A stretch of DNA of 64,000 bases from Bartonella machadoae (GTDB lineage Bacteria; Pseudomonadota; Alphaproteobacteria; Rhizobiales; Rhizobiaceae), in assembly GCF_022559585.1 (NCBI RefSeq), contig NZ_CP087114.1, positions 351,095-415,094 of the forward strand, given 5' to 3'. Positions 1 to 8,276 of this stretch are shown here, one piece after another. Each line of letters opens with the position of its first letter. Position 1 is the first letter of the stretch. Position numbers and translations under genes: made by a program. Under the pieces are notes generated by a model. It had not been told where the DNA came from. It was given only the letters and a program-made list of their open reading frames with translations, and did not search any database.

Positions 1-486
1 TGGTGGGGTAATTTCCCATTCCTTATACCAATCGACAATCACCGAACCATCAGCATCAAGGACAACACCTTGAACAGCACCAAGCTGCATGTTTTCCCAT
101 GTCAATTCGATTTCAGAAATCAGTTTCTTTTGTTTTCTGGCAATATATTTCATTGCCGTCTCTAACTGATCTTCTGTGCCAAATTCACGCCGGTTTTGGA
201 TTTCTTCTGATTTCACAGTATCACTTTTGGCAATACGGGTTGTTTTGAAAAACCGAAGATTACGACTGTCTCTGTCACCTTCTGCTAAAGGGGCTCCGCG
301 TTCGCTGGTTTGAATAAGCGAAAATGTATTATCACGCCGTTCAATACCAACCACTGTGGTGCTGGTTTCAACTTCTTCAAAAAGATTGAGAGAGCTTACA
401 AGACCCGGTTGAAACTCATAGTTTTCAATGGCTTTCATCATTGTAATGCTTGAGAAAGCATCATGTTTAAAAAAATTCATATCCAT
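1..486 (-). CDS. Phage major capsid protein, lambda gpE-like (3' end outside window)
   Basis: This is the N-terminal 162 codons of a protein that continues past the left edge. The product begins MDMNFFKHDAFSSITMMKAI and contains the stretch GIERRDNTFSLIQTSERGAP followed by KSEEIQNRREFGTEDQ, which fits the lambda gpE-type major capsid family; it would build the phage head shell. The start is set by AGGAG nine bases upstream of the ATG at 486; a second ATG two codons in is possible. It follows the gpD-like gene, the usual lambda-type order. The family call rests on recall of the family pattern plus position in the head module. Confidence 0.8.
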   Translation of the reverse strand, partial: MDMNFFKHDAFSSITMMKAIENYEFQPGLVSSLNLFEEVETSTTVVGIERRDNTFSLIQTSERGAPLAEGDRDSRNLRFFKTTRIAKSDTVKSEEIQNRREFGTEDQLETAMKYIARKQKKLISEIELTWENMQLGAVQGVVLDADGSVIVDWYKEWEITPP

Positions 487-498
487 GTGCGTATTCTC

Positions 499-867
499 CT
501 ATCGCAACAGAATTTTATTGTTGTCTTCTAAAGACTGGATAGCTGCCATTTTTTCTTGCTCCAGTATTGCATCGGGCCATATCAGTTCCGAAGCTTTTAC
601 AGTACTCAAACGCGCTGTAATGACGGCACGTTGTTCTTCACCTGTTGCATCAACAGTGGCATAAGAAATCCCTGCGGGCACCGCACTGCCATCAGATGCT
701 GCCGGATTAAGAGGGACATATTTTCCCGTTTTTGTTATCTTTCCCATGACAGTCCCAGCCTCAATGAAGGCTCCTGATGCAAACACCACTTGTTCATTTG
801 ACATGTCAGGGTCGTAGCGCCCAAGATAAGCGCCATTGCGAACATCTTCATAAATAATATGACTCAT
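499..867 (-). CDS. Head decoration protein, lambda gpD-like
   Basis: A 122-residue protein, close to the usual size of gpD-type decoration proteins that cap capsid trimers after maturation. The motif FASGAFIEAGTVMGKITKTG and the later GISYATVDATGEEQRAVI are typical of the family. I start at 867 rather than at an upstream ATG because GGAAGG lies seven bases before it and because its ATGA overlaps the stop of the acidic gene upstream, indicating translational coupling. It lies directly before the major capsid gene, as in lambda. Confidence 0.82.
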   Translation of the reverse strand: MSHIIYEDVRNGAYLGRYDPDMSNEQVVFASGAFIEAGTVMGKITKTGKYVPLNPAASDGSAVPAGISYATVDATGEEQRAVITARLSTVKASELIWPDAILEQEKMAAIQSLEDNNKILLR

Positions 868-1298
868 TTTATTGCCTTCCAAATTGATTGCCATTTTGCA
901 TGAATTTTTGCCTTGCTTTCTCCATCAGTATGAGGAACATAAGGCGATAGTTTTAAAGAGGCGCTTTGCGAGCTAGCCTCCGTCAAGACGCACTGGCGTG
1001 CTTTCTCGATACTCATACCGTTTTGAATAGCCTTTGCGGCATCAAAAGAAACCCCTAAGCGCTTTGCTTGCCTTTCAAGGGTTGTCAGTGCTTGAGCGCG
1101 CTTTCTTTCTTGTTCAAGGATGGCTTTTAGGTTTTCGCGTTTGTCCTCATTGTCTTCATCCTCCTCTTCGTCTTCGTTGTCGTCAAAGATTTCGGCGTTT
1201 TTATCGCTGTTGTGATCATTTTCATCCTCTTCTTCATCGCGGATGTCGACAATCTCTTCATCTTCTTCTTGTTGGGCGCGGTATTGTGTGCGTGCCAT
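864..1298 (-). CDS. Acidic, scaffold-like phage head protein
   Basis: 144 residues. The first 55 are extraordinarily acidic (runs of Glu/Asp/Asn), followed by a helical segment (LKAILEQERKRAQALTTLER) and a short conserved-looking tail with GVSFDAAKAIQNGMS. The second half resembles what usually forms the C-terminal tail of phage S49 head proteases, which act with a scaffold. Here it lies in a different frame from the protease, overlaps it by 172 bases, and has its own AAGGA site about seven bases before the ATG. It is either a stand-alone scaffold analogous to lambda Nu3 or the product of a frameshift. Function is inferred. Confidence 0.6.
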   Translation of the reverse strand: MARTQYRAQQEEDEEIVDIRDEEEDENDHNSDKNAEIFDDNEDEEEDEDNEDKRENLKAILEQERKRAQALTTLERQAKRLGVSFDAAKAIQNGMSIEKARQCVLTEASSQSASLKLSPYVPHTDGESKAKIHAKWQSIWKAIK

Positions 1299-2194
1299 GT
1301 GTTTTGTCCTTCTTTTGCTGTTACAGTTGGGGTTTGTGAGATGAAATCCGTTAAGGATTCCAAAGCTTGCGCAAGCGTGCCTTGCGCATCTGCTAATCCA
1401 AGCGTGATAGCTTGGATGCCTATAAAAGTTTCTGCCTGTGTGTCACGAATTGCGTCCGCATTCATTGGTCTGTTTTGTGCTACCCAATCGACAAACATCT
1501 CGTAGAGCAGGGCGCAATCTGCTTGCATTTTGTTAAGCGCAATATCAGCCAATGGCTCGTGAGGATTACCATGAACCTTGTGATCACCTTCAAAGACAAA
1601 GGTCCATTTAAACCCTTGTTTTTCATCTGCGCTTGATTGGTCAAGATGCGCACAAACCACCCCAATTGAGCCGACAACGCCTGTGCGAGCTACCCAGATT
1701 TGCGAAGCAGAACAGGCAATGGCATAAGCAGCAGAACAGGCAAACTCATTGGCATGCGCCCAAATTGGTTTTTGATGCTGTTTTGAGAGTGCTTGGAATT
1801 CTTCAACCAAATCAAACACTCCGCCGGCTTCTCCACCACCACTGTCAATATCGAGCAAAACAGCTCGGACATCAGGCTGTTTAATGGCTTCACGAAAAGA
1901 GGCGCTTAAGCCTTCATAAGAGGTTAATCCTGAAAGGGCACCAAGCCATGCACCGCGGCGCACCAGTGTGCCATGAACCGGTAGGATGGCAACATTATTG
2001 CGCACCACGTAACTCTCAGGTGGTTTGAAAGATGCGCTATCCCCTTGCAAAAAAGCCTGAGGGGCAAACTTTTCTCCTGCAAAAAGACGCGGTGCAAGAG
2101 CGTTAAGAATGACATCAAGCTTTGTCGAGGCAAGCATATGTGGAACACCAAAAAGCCGTGATACTAAAAACGGCATGTCAAGATTATTAGTCAT
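1127..2194 (-). CDS. Prophage head maturation protease, S49 (ClpP-like/SppA) family
   Basis: 355 residues from the ATG at 2194, chosen because GAGGCG lies just upstream and the gene overlaps the portal stop by eight bases. The serine-protease core is clear: VRAVLLDIDSGGGEAGG (oxyanion strand), then ANEFACSAAYAIACSAS with the likely nucleophile Ser, then RTGVVGSIGVV. Family members cleave the scaffold and portal during head assembly (lambda gpC role). The last 55 or so residues are lysine-rich and are the out-of-frame reading of the acidic gene below, so they are unlikely to be a selected domain; the true functional end is probably near 1300. Confidence 0.8.
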   Translation of the reverse strand: MTNNLDMPFLVSRLFGVPHMLASTKLDVILNALAPRLFAGEKFAPQAFLQGDSASFKPPESYVVRNNVAILPVHGTLVRRGAWLGALSGLTSYEGLSASFREAIKQPDVRAVLLDIDSGGGEAGGVFDLVEEFQALSKQHQKPIWAHANEFACSAAYAIACSASQIWVARTGVVGSIGVVCAHLDQSSADEKQGFKWTFVFEGDHKVHGNPHEPLADIALNKMQADCALLYEMFVDWVAQNRPMNADAIRDTQAETFIGIQAITLGLADAQGTLAQALESLTDFISQTPTVTAKEGQNTWHAHNTAPNKKKMKRLSTSAMKKRMKMITTAIKTPKSLTTTKTKRRMKTMRTNAKT

Positions 2195-3728
2195 TTTTAT
2201 GCGCCTCACTGCCTTGGTTGCTTTCATAAGTCTCAGAAGGATCTGAATCTGTGAAATTCGTCGTTTGATTTTCACCAGAGGGTGCCGCCATATCGGTATC
2301 AAAAGATAAACCACGGGCACGAGCATCGGTGTGTTCTTCTTCGAGTTCGGCATGGATGCTGTCGATATCAAAACCCCGTTCGGCAAGTGCCATTCTTCGT
2401 GTTTTTAAACCGGCGCGAATTTCTTCTTTTTCTGCCGAGATATCTTTGTTTGGATCAATCATTTCAAGCGGGGGCGCAAAGCTTTCACATTGAAGCCATG
2501 GCAAGGGATTTTCTTCCCATCCTGGTAATTCTACGCATCCAGCAAGCACGGACATTTCCACAAAGCGCTCCCAGACAATGCGGTTGAATTGAAAGGCAAT
2601 GATATGTTCGCGCCATTGTTTGACGTGACGTCTAAACTGAATAATGGAGGTGCGTACATTGGAAAAATTACCCCGCGTAACGTCTTCAGTGACAACGGCA
2701 TAAGGCATATTGAGAGCCGAGCAAATTTTTAAAATATTGCGAAATTGAAAGGCTTCATAAGAACCACCAACCTCAACAGGATTTGAGAATTTTATCTCTT
2801 TATTTTCTCCTAAATAAAATGATCCACCTGGTTCAATGACAGGTAATTCGGATTCTTCTTCTTCGTCTTTTTCGTTACGATTATCAAGTAATTTGGCGTC
2901 GTTTGGGGAATTTCCTGAGATAAACACCGCGAAAAGAGCTGCTGTTCTTTTTCGATCAAGTTTCGCATCATCATAGGATTCCAATTGAAAGATCTTTGTC
3001 ATACTGCGCGTTATTTTTGGAGAACCGCGCAATTGTCCGGCAATACGGCGCTCTTTGATATGAAGGACCATTCTTGCGGGGATACGCACGCGTTCTTGGC
3101 TCTTAAATGCACTGTTTGCAGGGCAATCATCATAGGGGTGGTGTTCCCAGAAATGATAAGCAACACGCTTGCCACTGGCATCAAATTCAATACCCATACG
3201 AATGTAATTGCCTTCAATTTCCGCAGGTCCATTGTAAGTGAGGTCCAGCATTTCGGTTGGATAGATTTGTAATTGAAGAGGCACCCCAGAGCGTCCATAA
3301 AGGTCAACATAATGCAGTCTTACAAAACATTCGCCGGTTAAAAAGACTTCTCGTGCAATTGTTGCTTGCAAACCATAAAAGCTCGCATCTTCATCATAAT
3401 CCGCCTCATCAACCCATTGCCACCATAAGTCTAAAAGCTTTTTCTTTTCTTCTTGAAATCCTTCAATACGAGGATAAGGTTTAATCCCATCACTCACAGC
3501 TGCGGAAACCCATTCTTCTGTTGCCGAGCCATAAAGAGATTCATTGTCATAAAGCCATCTTGAACGAGCAGTAATGGTTTCGCCGCATTCTTCAATTGCT
3601 TTATTGATGTGTTTTTTTGCGGGATCAAACCCACCCATGCGACGGCTTTTGCTTGCAGCTTCAAGAGGCGGATTGTGTTGACGAGAAATTGTAAAAAAGC
3701 CCGTGAGTTTATTGATAAAGCCAGCCAT
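2187..3728 (-). CDS. Phage portal protein, lambda gpB family
   Basis: 513 residues, near normal size for lambda-type portals, which form the dodecameric DNA entry/exit ring at one capsid vertex. Supporting stretches are the N-terminal ARSRWLYDNESLYGSATEEW, the central GVPLQLQIYPTEMLDLTYNG, and the C-terminal DPNKDISAEKEEIRAGLKTR, a hallmark region of this family. The last 45 residues are hydrophilic and variable. Its start codon shares one base with the stop of the upstream gpW-like gene (TAATG), so translation is coupled. Confidence 0.9.
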   Translation of the reverse strand: MAGFINKLTGFFTISRQHNPPLEAASKSRRMGGFDPAKKHINKAIEECGETITARSRWLYDNESLYGSATEEWVSAAVSDGIKPYPRIEGFQEEKKKLLDLWWQWVDEADYDEDASFYGLQATIAREVFLTGECFVRLHYVDLYGRSGVPLQLQIYPTEMLDLTYNGPAEIEGNYIRMGIEFDASGKRVAYHFWEHHPYDDCPANSAFKSQERVRIPARMVLHIKERRIAGQLRGSPKITRSMTKIFQLESYDDAKLDRKRTAALFAVFISGNSPNDAKLLDNRNEKDEEEESELPVIEPGGSFYLGENKEIKFSNPVEVGGSYEAFQFRNILKICSALNMPYAVVTEDVTRGNFSNVRTSIIQFRRHVKQWREHIIAFQFNRIVWERFVEMSVLAGCVELPGWEENPLPWLQCESFAPPLEMIDPNKDISAEKEEIRAGLKTRRMALAERGFDIDSIHAELEEEHTDARARGLSFDTDMAAPSGENQTTNFTDSDPSETYESNQGSEAHKND

Positions 3729-3976
3729 TAATAGCCTCGTGATATATTAAAATAGAAAACACGTGAACGCTTGCGTCCTTCAAGGTTCTCTATTTGTGTG
3801 TTCAGCATCTCAAGTGCTCTGCGAAGTTCCTCAACAGAACGGTTGCTTACTTGCTTATCGCCATGGCGCACGGATTGCGCTCCCGAATAAAGAGCCTCTT
3901 CAATTTGTTCGCGTCGCCTTTTTAAACTTTCAAGTCTCTCAGTTTTGCTGTTTATTTGCTTCAATTCTTCATCCAC
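3728..3976 (-). CDS. Head-tail joining protein, gpW-like
   Basis: 82 residues, mostly two predicted helices rich in Arg/Glu (LERLESLKRRREQIEE-type), followed by GAQSVRHGDKQVSNRSVEEL and a helical EMLNTQIENLEG segment. Size, the Gly-Asp-x-x-Val-x-x-Arg-Ser pattern and position between large terminase and portal match the gpW/head-tail connector family, which joins the packaged head to the tail. It starts three bases after the terminase stop. Confidence 0.72.
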   Translation of the reverse strand: MDEELKQINSKTERLESLKRRREQIEEALYSGAQSVRHGDKQVSNRSVEELRRALEMLNTQIENLEGRKRSRVFYFNISRGY

Positions 3977-3979
3977 AAA

Positions 3980-5908
3980 TTACCTCCAATCTCCTCGCAT
4001 ATAAGGATTTATTATCGTTCTGAATTGCTTCCTTTGAGGTTGTGCTGTCTGCGTTCTTTTGGGAGAAGTGGATGAAGAAATCCCTGATGTTGGCTGCTCT
4101 AAAGAAGCGTCAACTTTAAGTTTTTCCAAACGCTCTTCTAAGATATCGACTTCCAGGTTAAGGTTTATTCCTGCCGAAATTAGCCCCTGTAAAGCGGCAT
4201 AAGCATAAACCCTACAATCCAAAGCCTCGTTTCTTGCTTTCTCACTTTTTTGCCATTCAATGCGCTTGAAGCCTTTAAAATATTTGATGACTTTTCTTTC
4301 AGCCGTGAGCTGGTCAAAATATTCTCGATCAAGGCTTTTATGAAAGTGTGTTGCACCAGCCCCCGATGCTTCAGGACCGGATTTTTTTAATCGTGCCGTG
4401 ATAATATCTTTTGCCGCATCAACACCAACAATATAGAGATTAATCTGTCCTTTATTGTTTCTGCTTGGACGGCGTGGCCATACCGCACGCCATCCCGCCT
4501 GTCCCTTAATCCCCCAGATGCGTCGTCCTTCACGGGGGCGTACATAATTGTAAACGGCTTGTGTATGTCCACCACCGGTATCAATACAAGCCGCTGTTAT
4601 TCTGATGCCATCTTTGTAACCAGGGTGTGACCAACGTCTTGCCAGATATTCATCCAGTTGGTCCCAGACTTCAAAAGAAGACGGATCACCAGGAATGATG
4701 TGATAATCAATGTGCCAGCTTTCTTCACCACGCCCCCATCCAACCACTTCAAGCTCTAAGCGGTCGTTTTGCACATCGATGCCGGCGGTCAATAACACGG
4801 CTTGCGGCGGTGCAATGGGATAATCTTCGCGTTTTGCATAGAGGCTATCAGGATCAACAACTTCACCTGTTCTGTCCTCCCATGGCTCTCCAAGCACTGT
4901 ATTAACAAAAGGTTGCAAAAGCGCTGGATCATCTTTCGCTTCTAAAAACTCTCTTGCGCATTCTCCCCACGTTAGCCAAGGTGAATAGAGTGCCGAAATA
5001 TGATAAGAGCGTAAATTCGGTCTCGTTGATTCACTCGTAGGAACCCAGCACGCGCCTCTTTCCTCACTCATAAGATCGGTTTTTCTGTGCTCGGCATGTT
5101 CATGACCACAATGGGCACAAACAAAAACAGCTTTTTCGGGGGCTCCTTTCGGCCACTTGATTTGCGACCAAACAATGGGCTGTAGAACCCCACACTTATC
5201 ACAAGGGACATTGTAATATCTTTGATCACCAAGCACGAAATCTTTGGCAATACGGCTTGTGTCACGGTGTGTTGGCGTGGACAATTTAAAAATCTTTCTC
5301 TGCACAAAGGTTGAGGTACGCTTTTCGGCAATCATCACAGGATCACCTTCGTTATCCACACTGAGAGGATAGGCATCAACTTCATCCAAAATCAGATAAC
5401 GAATAGGCATGGAACGCAAACCAGCAGCACTGTTTGCTCCTGTAAGCATCAATGCTCCCCCATCAAATTCTTTCGAAAACATTGTATTTCCGCTGTCACG
5501 TGCACGGGCAGGGGCAATGCGTTCACTTAAAACAGGGCTTGCCATAATCATTGGATCAAGACGCGTTTTTGACAGTTTCTTCGCGGTCTCGACAGTAGGC
5601 ATTACATAAAGAGCGGGTCCCGGACTATAGTGAATAGCATAACCGCAGAAGTTCAATCCTGCTTCAGACATTCCAATTTGCGCTCCTTTCATGACAATTG
5701 TTGTTTCAATTGGCACATAAGAAGAAAGGTTATCCATGATTTCGCGCAAATAAGGGGTACGCTTTGTTCTCCACAATCTAGGCTCTGCACTTGCTACGGT
5801 GCTAAGGTATCTATTCTTATCCGCCCATTGCGAAACCGTGTACGGTGGATCTGGTTGTCGTGCGTCATTGGCATTGGCGAAAAATTCTTCGATTGCATTT
5901 TCATCCAT
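3980..5908 (-). CDS. Phage terminase large subunit (GpA family)
   Basis: 642 residues, full length for the lambda gpA family of DNA packaging motors. A variant Walker A lies at about residues 72-81 (VMKGAQIGMSEA), Walker B at 171-180 (YLILDEVDAYP), and a CxxC pair follows (VPCDKCG and VCAHCGHEH, about 235-270), consistent with a zinc-binding insertion. The C-terminal half carries the nuclease-type GIDVQNDRLELEVVGWG strand. The last 60 residues are Ser/Thr/Gln-rich and probably flexible. It overlaps the small subunit gene by eight bases. Confidence 0.93.
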   Translation of the reverse strand: MDENAIEEFFANANDARQPDPPYTVSQWADKNRYLSTVASAEPRLWRTKRTPYLREIMDNLSSYVPIETTIVMKGAQIGMSEAGLNFCGYAIHYSPGPALYVMPTVETAKKLSKTRLDPMIMASPVLSERIAPARARDSGNTMFSKEFDGGALMLTGANSAAGLRSMPIRYLILDEVDAYPLSVDNEGDPVMIAEKRTSTFVQRKIFKLSTPTHRDTSRIAKDFVLGDQRYYNVPCDKCGVLQPIVWSQIKWPKGAPEKAVFVCAHCGHEHAEHRKTDLMSEERGACWVPTSESTRPNLRSYHISALYSPWLTWGECAREFLEAKDDPALLQPFVNTVLGEPWEDRTGEVVDPDSLYAKREDYPIAPPQAVLLTAGIDVQNDRLELEVVGWGRGEESWHIDYHIIPGDPSSFEVWDQLDEYLARRWSHPGYKDGIRITAACIDTGGGHTQAVYNYVRPREGRRIWGIKGQAGWRAVWPRRPSRNNKGQINLYIVGVDAAKDIITARLKKSGPEASGAGATHFHKSLDREYFDQLTAERKVIKYFKGFKRIEWQKSEKARNEALDCRVYAYAALQGLISAGINLNLEVDILEERLEKLKVDASLEQPTSGISSSTSPKRTQTAQPQRKQFRTIINPYMRGDWR

Positions 5909-6461
5909 TATTCGTTTCTTGCAAGATTTCTAACTCCGGAGAATGAGGATCATGAAAAGGCACTGGAATGTTAACCGCCTCAAGCAAAGCTGTTCTCATA
6001 TAATAATCAATGGCACCAATAAGGCTCGCAGCATCACATCCCACTTGTGCTGCAATGCTTGCACCGAAACGGTGAGGAAACTTCAACATGGCATCACGGT
6101 GTGCTCTTCCAAATTCACGCGCCGCCTTTTTCATTTCTTCACGGTCAACCGTTGTTTCGCGTAACTTTTCCAGAGCAATCTTCTCTCTTTCAAGCGCAAC
6201 TTGTATTCGCTCCAATTTGATCTCAAATTCATTGGCTGCTTTTGCGGAATCCTGTTTAATTTGTGTAGATTTCTGATGAGTTTTCTTAGTAGGATTTTGG
6301 TTCCATATCGCTGTTGCAAGAGCTTCATTGACAGAACCATCTTCAAAAAGAGCAGCATCAAATTTGCCTGTTTTAATTCGAGAAACTACCGCATTATGCG
6401 ACACACCCATCTTCTTGGCAAAAGCGCGAACCGAGAGACCCTCACGATGCTTTTTGTTCAT
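5901..6461 (-). CDS. Terminase small subunit-like DNA-binding protein (Nu1-like)
   Basis: 186 residues. The N-terminus has a helix-turn-helix pattern (VRAFAKKMGVSHNAVVSRIK), then a basic linker and a long charged helix around residues 75-110 (FEIKLERIQVALEREKIALE) fitting a coiled coil for oligomerisation. The C-terminal segment is of the GASIAAQVGCDAASLIGAID type. Position immediately upstream of the large terminase, with overlap, supports the role of recognising viral DNA for packaging. It is the first gene of the visible packaging operon. Confidence 0.72.
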   Translation of the reverse strand: MNKKHREGLSVRAFAKKMGVSHNAVVSRIKTGKFDAALFEDGSVNEALATAIWNQNPTKKTHQKSTQIKQDSAKAANEFEIKLERIQVALEREKIALEKLRETTVDREEMKKAAREFGRAHRDAMLKFPHRFGASIAAQVGCDAASLIGAIDYYMRTALLEAVNIPVPFHDPHSPELEILQETNNG

Positions 6462-6829
6462 TCAAAATTTCTCCTTGCCTTCTTCTATGCTCTAAGAAGT
6501 AAGACGGCGTATCAGGATAAAGAGAGTTTTACGTCACAAACTGAAAAACAAGCTATCAACGGATAAGGAAACATTTCATATATTGTACAGTACACATATT
6601 GAAATCATTATTTATCAATAAGTTATGTGTACAATGTACAGTCAATTTGAAAAGTTCTAACGCTAGCGATAGTTCGCGCTGTCCTGCCCCGCAACACTCC
6701 CAACCCGCTGGAAAGTACCTTTTGCATTGATTTTATTGCATTTTTTCTGGAAAAAGCCAAAATATAAGTGATAATTTGCTTTAAAAATTACAATTAAAGT
6801 GAGTAGTGTGTTTACATAGCTTAAGAACA
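6462..6829. other. Intergenic spacer before the packaging operon
   Basis: About 370 bases without a convincing gene. It holds the upstream region of the leftward packaging operon and the TGTACA-type inverted repeats annotated separately. A short less A+T-rich stretch (about 6661-6720) stands out from the flanks but gives no recognisable product. Confidence 0.5.
6584..6640. promoter_or_regulatory. Paired TGTACA-type inverted repeats, possible phage operator
   Basis: TGTACAGTACACAT at 6584-6597 faces ATGTGTACAATGTACA at 6625-6640. The two form an imperfect inverted repeat about 27 bases apart, and each contains its own TGTAC/GTACA dyad. They sit in the spacer upstream of the leftward packaging genes, where a repressor or activator could bind. 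No repressor gene is visible in the window, so the operator role is inference. Confidence 0.4.
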
Positions 6830-7318
6830 TTATTTCTTTTTCTTATTAGCGGCATATTTTTGACGATCAAGTTGTCTCTGGATATTTTTGATTAATCTCT
6901 CATTGGCATATTGTGTAATAGTATTTGCAATTTCTGGCTTGGACATTACTCTAGCAATTGATGGTCCTTCTTGTTTTGCAATAGGGAATTGATCACCATC
7001 GGCTCTTTGAAAAACATTGTTACCCATTTTTAATTCAACACGCTTTGGAAAACTCCCACCTCGAATAAAAGCATGGGGTAAGATTTCTTTTTTGCCAAAC
7101 ATTGTGTAGGTCACACCATGTTTTGTTTCTCTTGTTTTAAAAAATTTAAGAGGTATTGGTGTTCCAGAACCAATGATATCTGTCTCGAGAAGCTGTGCTG
7201 TAGCCTTGCCTTTAATATAAACACCTTTCTTGATACGCTTTGATTTTGCTGATGTAAGCTTAGAAATTTTCTTTTCGGCAAAGCGCTCCACTTGTTTTGC
7301 TGCGGTATTTACAGCGTA
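6830..7318 (-). pseudogene. Minor tail protein gpZ-like, 5'-truncated
   Basis: The readable product from about residue Y-A-V-N-T-A-A onward has the gpZ-like pattern: SKRIKKGVYIKGKATAQL, then TMFGKKEILPHAFIRGG and FQRADGDQFPIAKQEGPSIA, ending in a basic RQLDRQKYAANKKKK tail. Proteins of this type help complete the tail and head-tail junction. The open frame extends to 7372, but the extra N-terminal residues are antisense to the recombinase relic and look spurious. The real N-terminus (about 20-40 residues) appears to be missing, so the gene was cut at about 7318. Confidence 0.62.
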
Positions 7319-7323
7319 ATGTG

Positions 7324-7581
7324 TTGTACAATGTCGCAAGCAAAGAAGATGATACAGATGGTAACAAAACAAAACTCTCAGGACCAGCTTCGCCTCAACA
7401 AATGGCAGACATTAAACGATTAGTCTAAAAAACAAATGCAAACGAAACAAAAATGTTGGCTTCTGTAAACGTAAATAGCATTTCCGAAATGACTTTTGAA
7501 CAAGCGCAAACCGTCCTGAATAATTTGTATAAGAAACAAAACCGTCAAGCTTTTGAAGCACAACAAAGATTAGGTGCGTGA
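7324..7581 (+). pseudogene. C-terminal relic of a phage annealing recombinase (ERF/RecT-type)
   Basis: Reading frame 7324-7581 gives a coherent tail: KLSGPASPQQMADIKRLV, a TAA stop at 7426-7428, then KTNANETKMLASVNVNSISE and MTFEQAQTVLNNLYKKQ up to a TGA at 7579. The pattern (ASPQQ...I..LV..T..ne.K.L..., then EMTFEQA...L) is typical of the C-terminal domain found on single-strand annealing proteins of phages. The N-terminal catalytic part is absent and one in-frame stop has arisen. It directly precedes the exonuclease gene, the usual recombinase/exonuclease pairing. Confidence 0.5.
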
Positions 7582-7582
7582 T

Positions 7583-8206
7583 ATGGACCAAAGATCTGCA
7601 CAATGGTTTCAAGCAAGATTAGGGAAAGTTACCGCGTCTAATGTTTACAATGTCTTCAGTAGAACAGCCAAAGGATTGCCGACAAGCAAATACGAAGACT
7701 ACAAAATCAAACTCATGACAGAACGCTTAACAGGGGAAATAAGCCAATCTTATATAACACCATCTATGCAATGGGGTATTGAACATGAAGAGGACGCCCT
7801 GAAAGAATATGAATTCATTTATGATGCCGATGTCATAAAATGCGGTTTTATACCACATCCTACCATAGAGACGGCAGGGGCTAGTCCTGATGGCTTGATT
7901 GGAGAAGACGGTTTAGTTGAAGTCAAATGTCCACAGTCAACGACGCATCTTCGTTTTTTTATGTATGACGAGATTAAACCTGAATATATAGCGCAGATGC
8001 AATTCCAAATGGCTTGTACAGGACGCAAATGGAGTCATTTCATTAGCTATAATCCACAATTTGTAGGCAGATCTACTGGTTTGAGGATGAAAGTCAAACG
8101 CATCCACCGTGATGATGAACAAATTGAACAGATTACTAAAGCAGTCGAGGTCTTTTTAGCAGAAATAGAGCAAGACATGGAGCAGATCTTGACAAAAGCT
8201 GCTTAA
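7583..8206 (+). CDS. YqaJ-like viral recombinase / lambda-type exonuclease
   Basis: 207 residues from the ATG at 7583; a GTG three codons earlier overlaps the relic stop and is an alternative. Motifs of the YqaJ/lambda-exo nuclease fold are visible: QRSAQWFQARLGKVTAS at the N-terminus, QWGIEHEEDALKEYE, GASPDGLIGEDGLVEVKCPQ (the catalytic D...E-x-K), and AQMQFQMACTGRKWSHF. Such enzymes resect double-stranded ends 5'-3' so that an annealing protein can recombine them. The partner gene upstream is broken, so the pair is probably non-functional as a phage recombination system, although this enzyme itself looks intact. Confidence 0.85.
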   Translation: MDQRSAQWFQARLGKVTASNVYNVFSRTAKGLPTSKYEDYKIKLMTERLTGEISQSYITPSMQWGIEHEEDALKEYEFIYDADVIKCGFIPHPTIETAGASPDGLIGEDGLVEVKCPQSTTHLRFFMYDEIKPEYIAQMQFQMACTGRKWSHFISYNPQFVGRSTGLRMKVKRIHRDDEQIEQITKAVEVFLAEIEQDMEQILTKAA

Positions 8207-8212
8207 CCCTAT

Positions 8213-8240
8213 GGGGGTGCTCTCTCCTCCCAGCACCCCC
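8213..8240 (+). terminator. Stem-loop after the exonuclease gene
   Basis: A perfect 9-bp stem, GGGGGTGCT (8213-8221) with AGCACCCCC (8232-8240), and a 10-base loop begins seven bases after the exonuclease stop. No clean T-run follows, so it may act as a terminator, an mRNA-stabilising hairpin or an attenuator for the next gene. Confidence 0.6.
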
Positions 8241-8276
8241 GCCCATTTATATAATAAAAGAGTGAAAGGTAATGAG

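Noticed and set aside
1127..1297. Lysine-rich C-terminal tail of the S49 protease as a functional basic domain
   Set aside because: It is the other frame of a Glu/Asp-rich coding sequence, so its composition is explained by the overlap.
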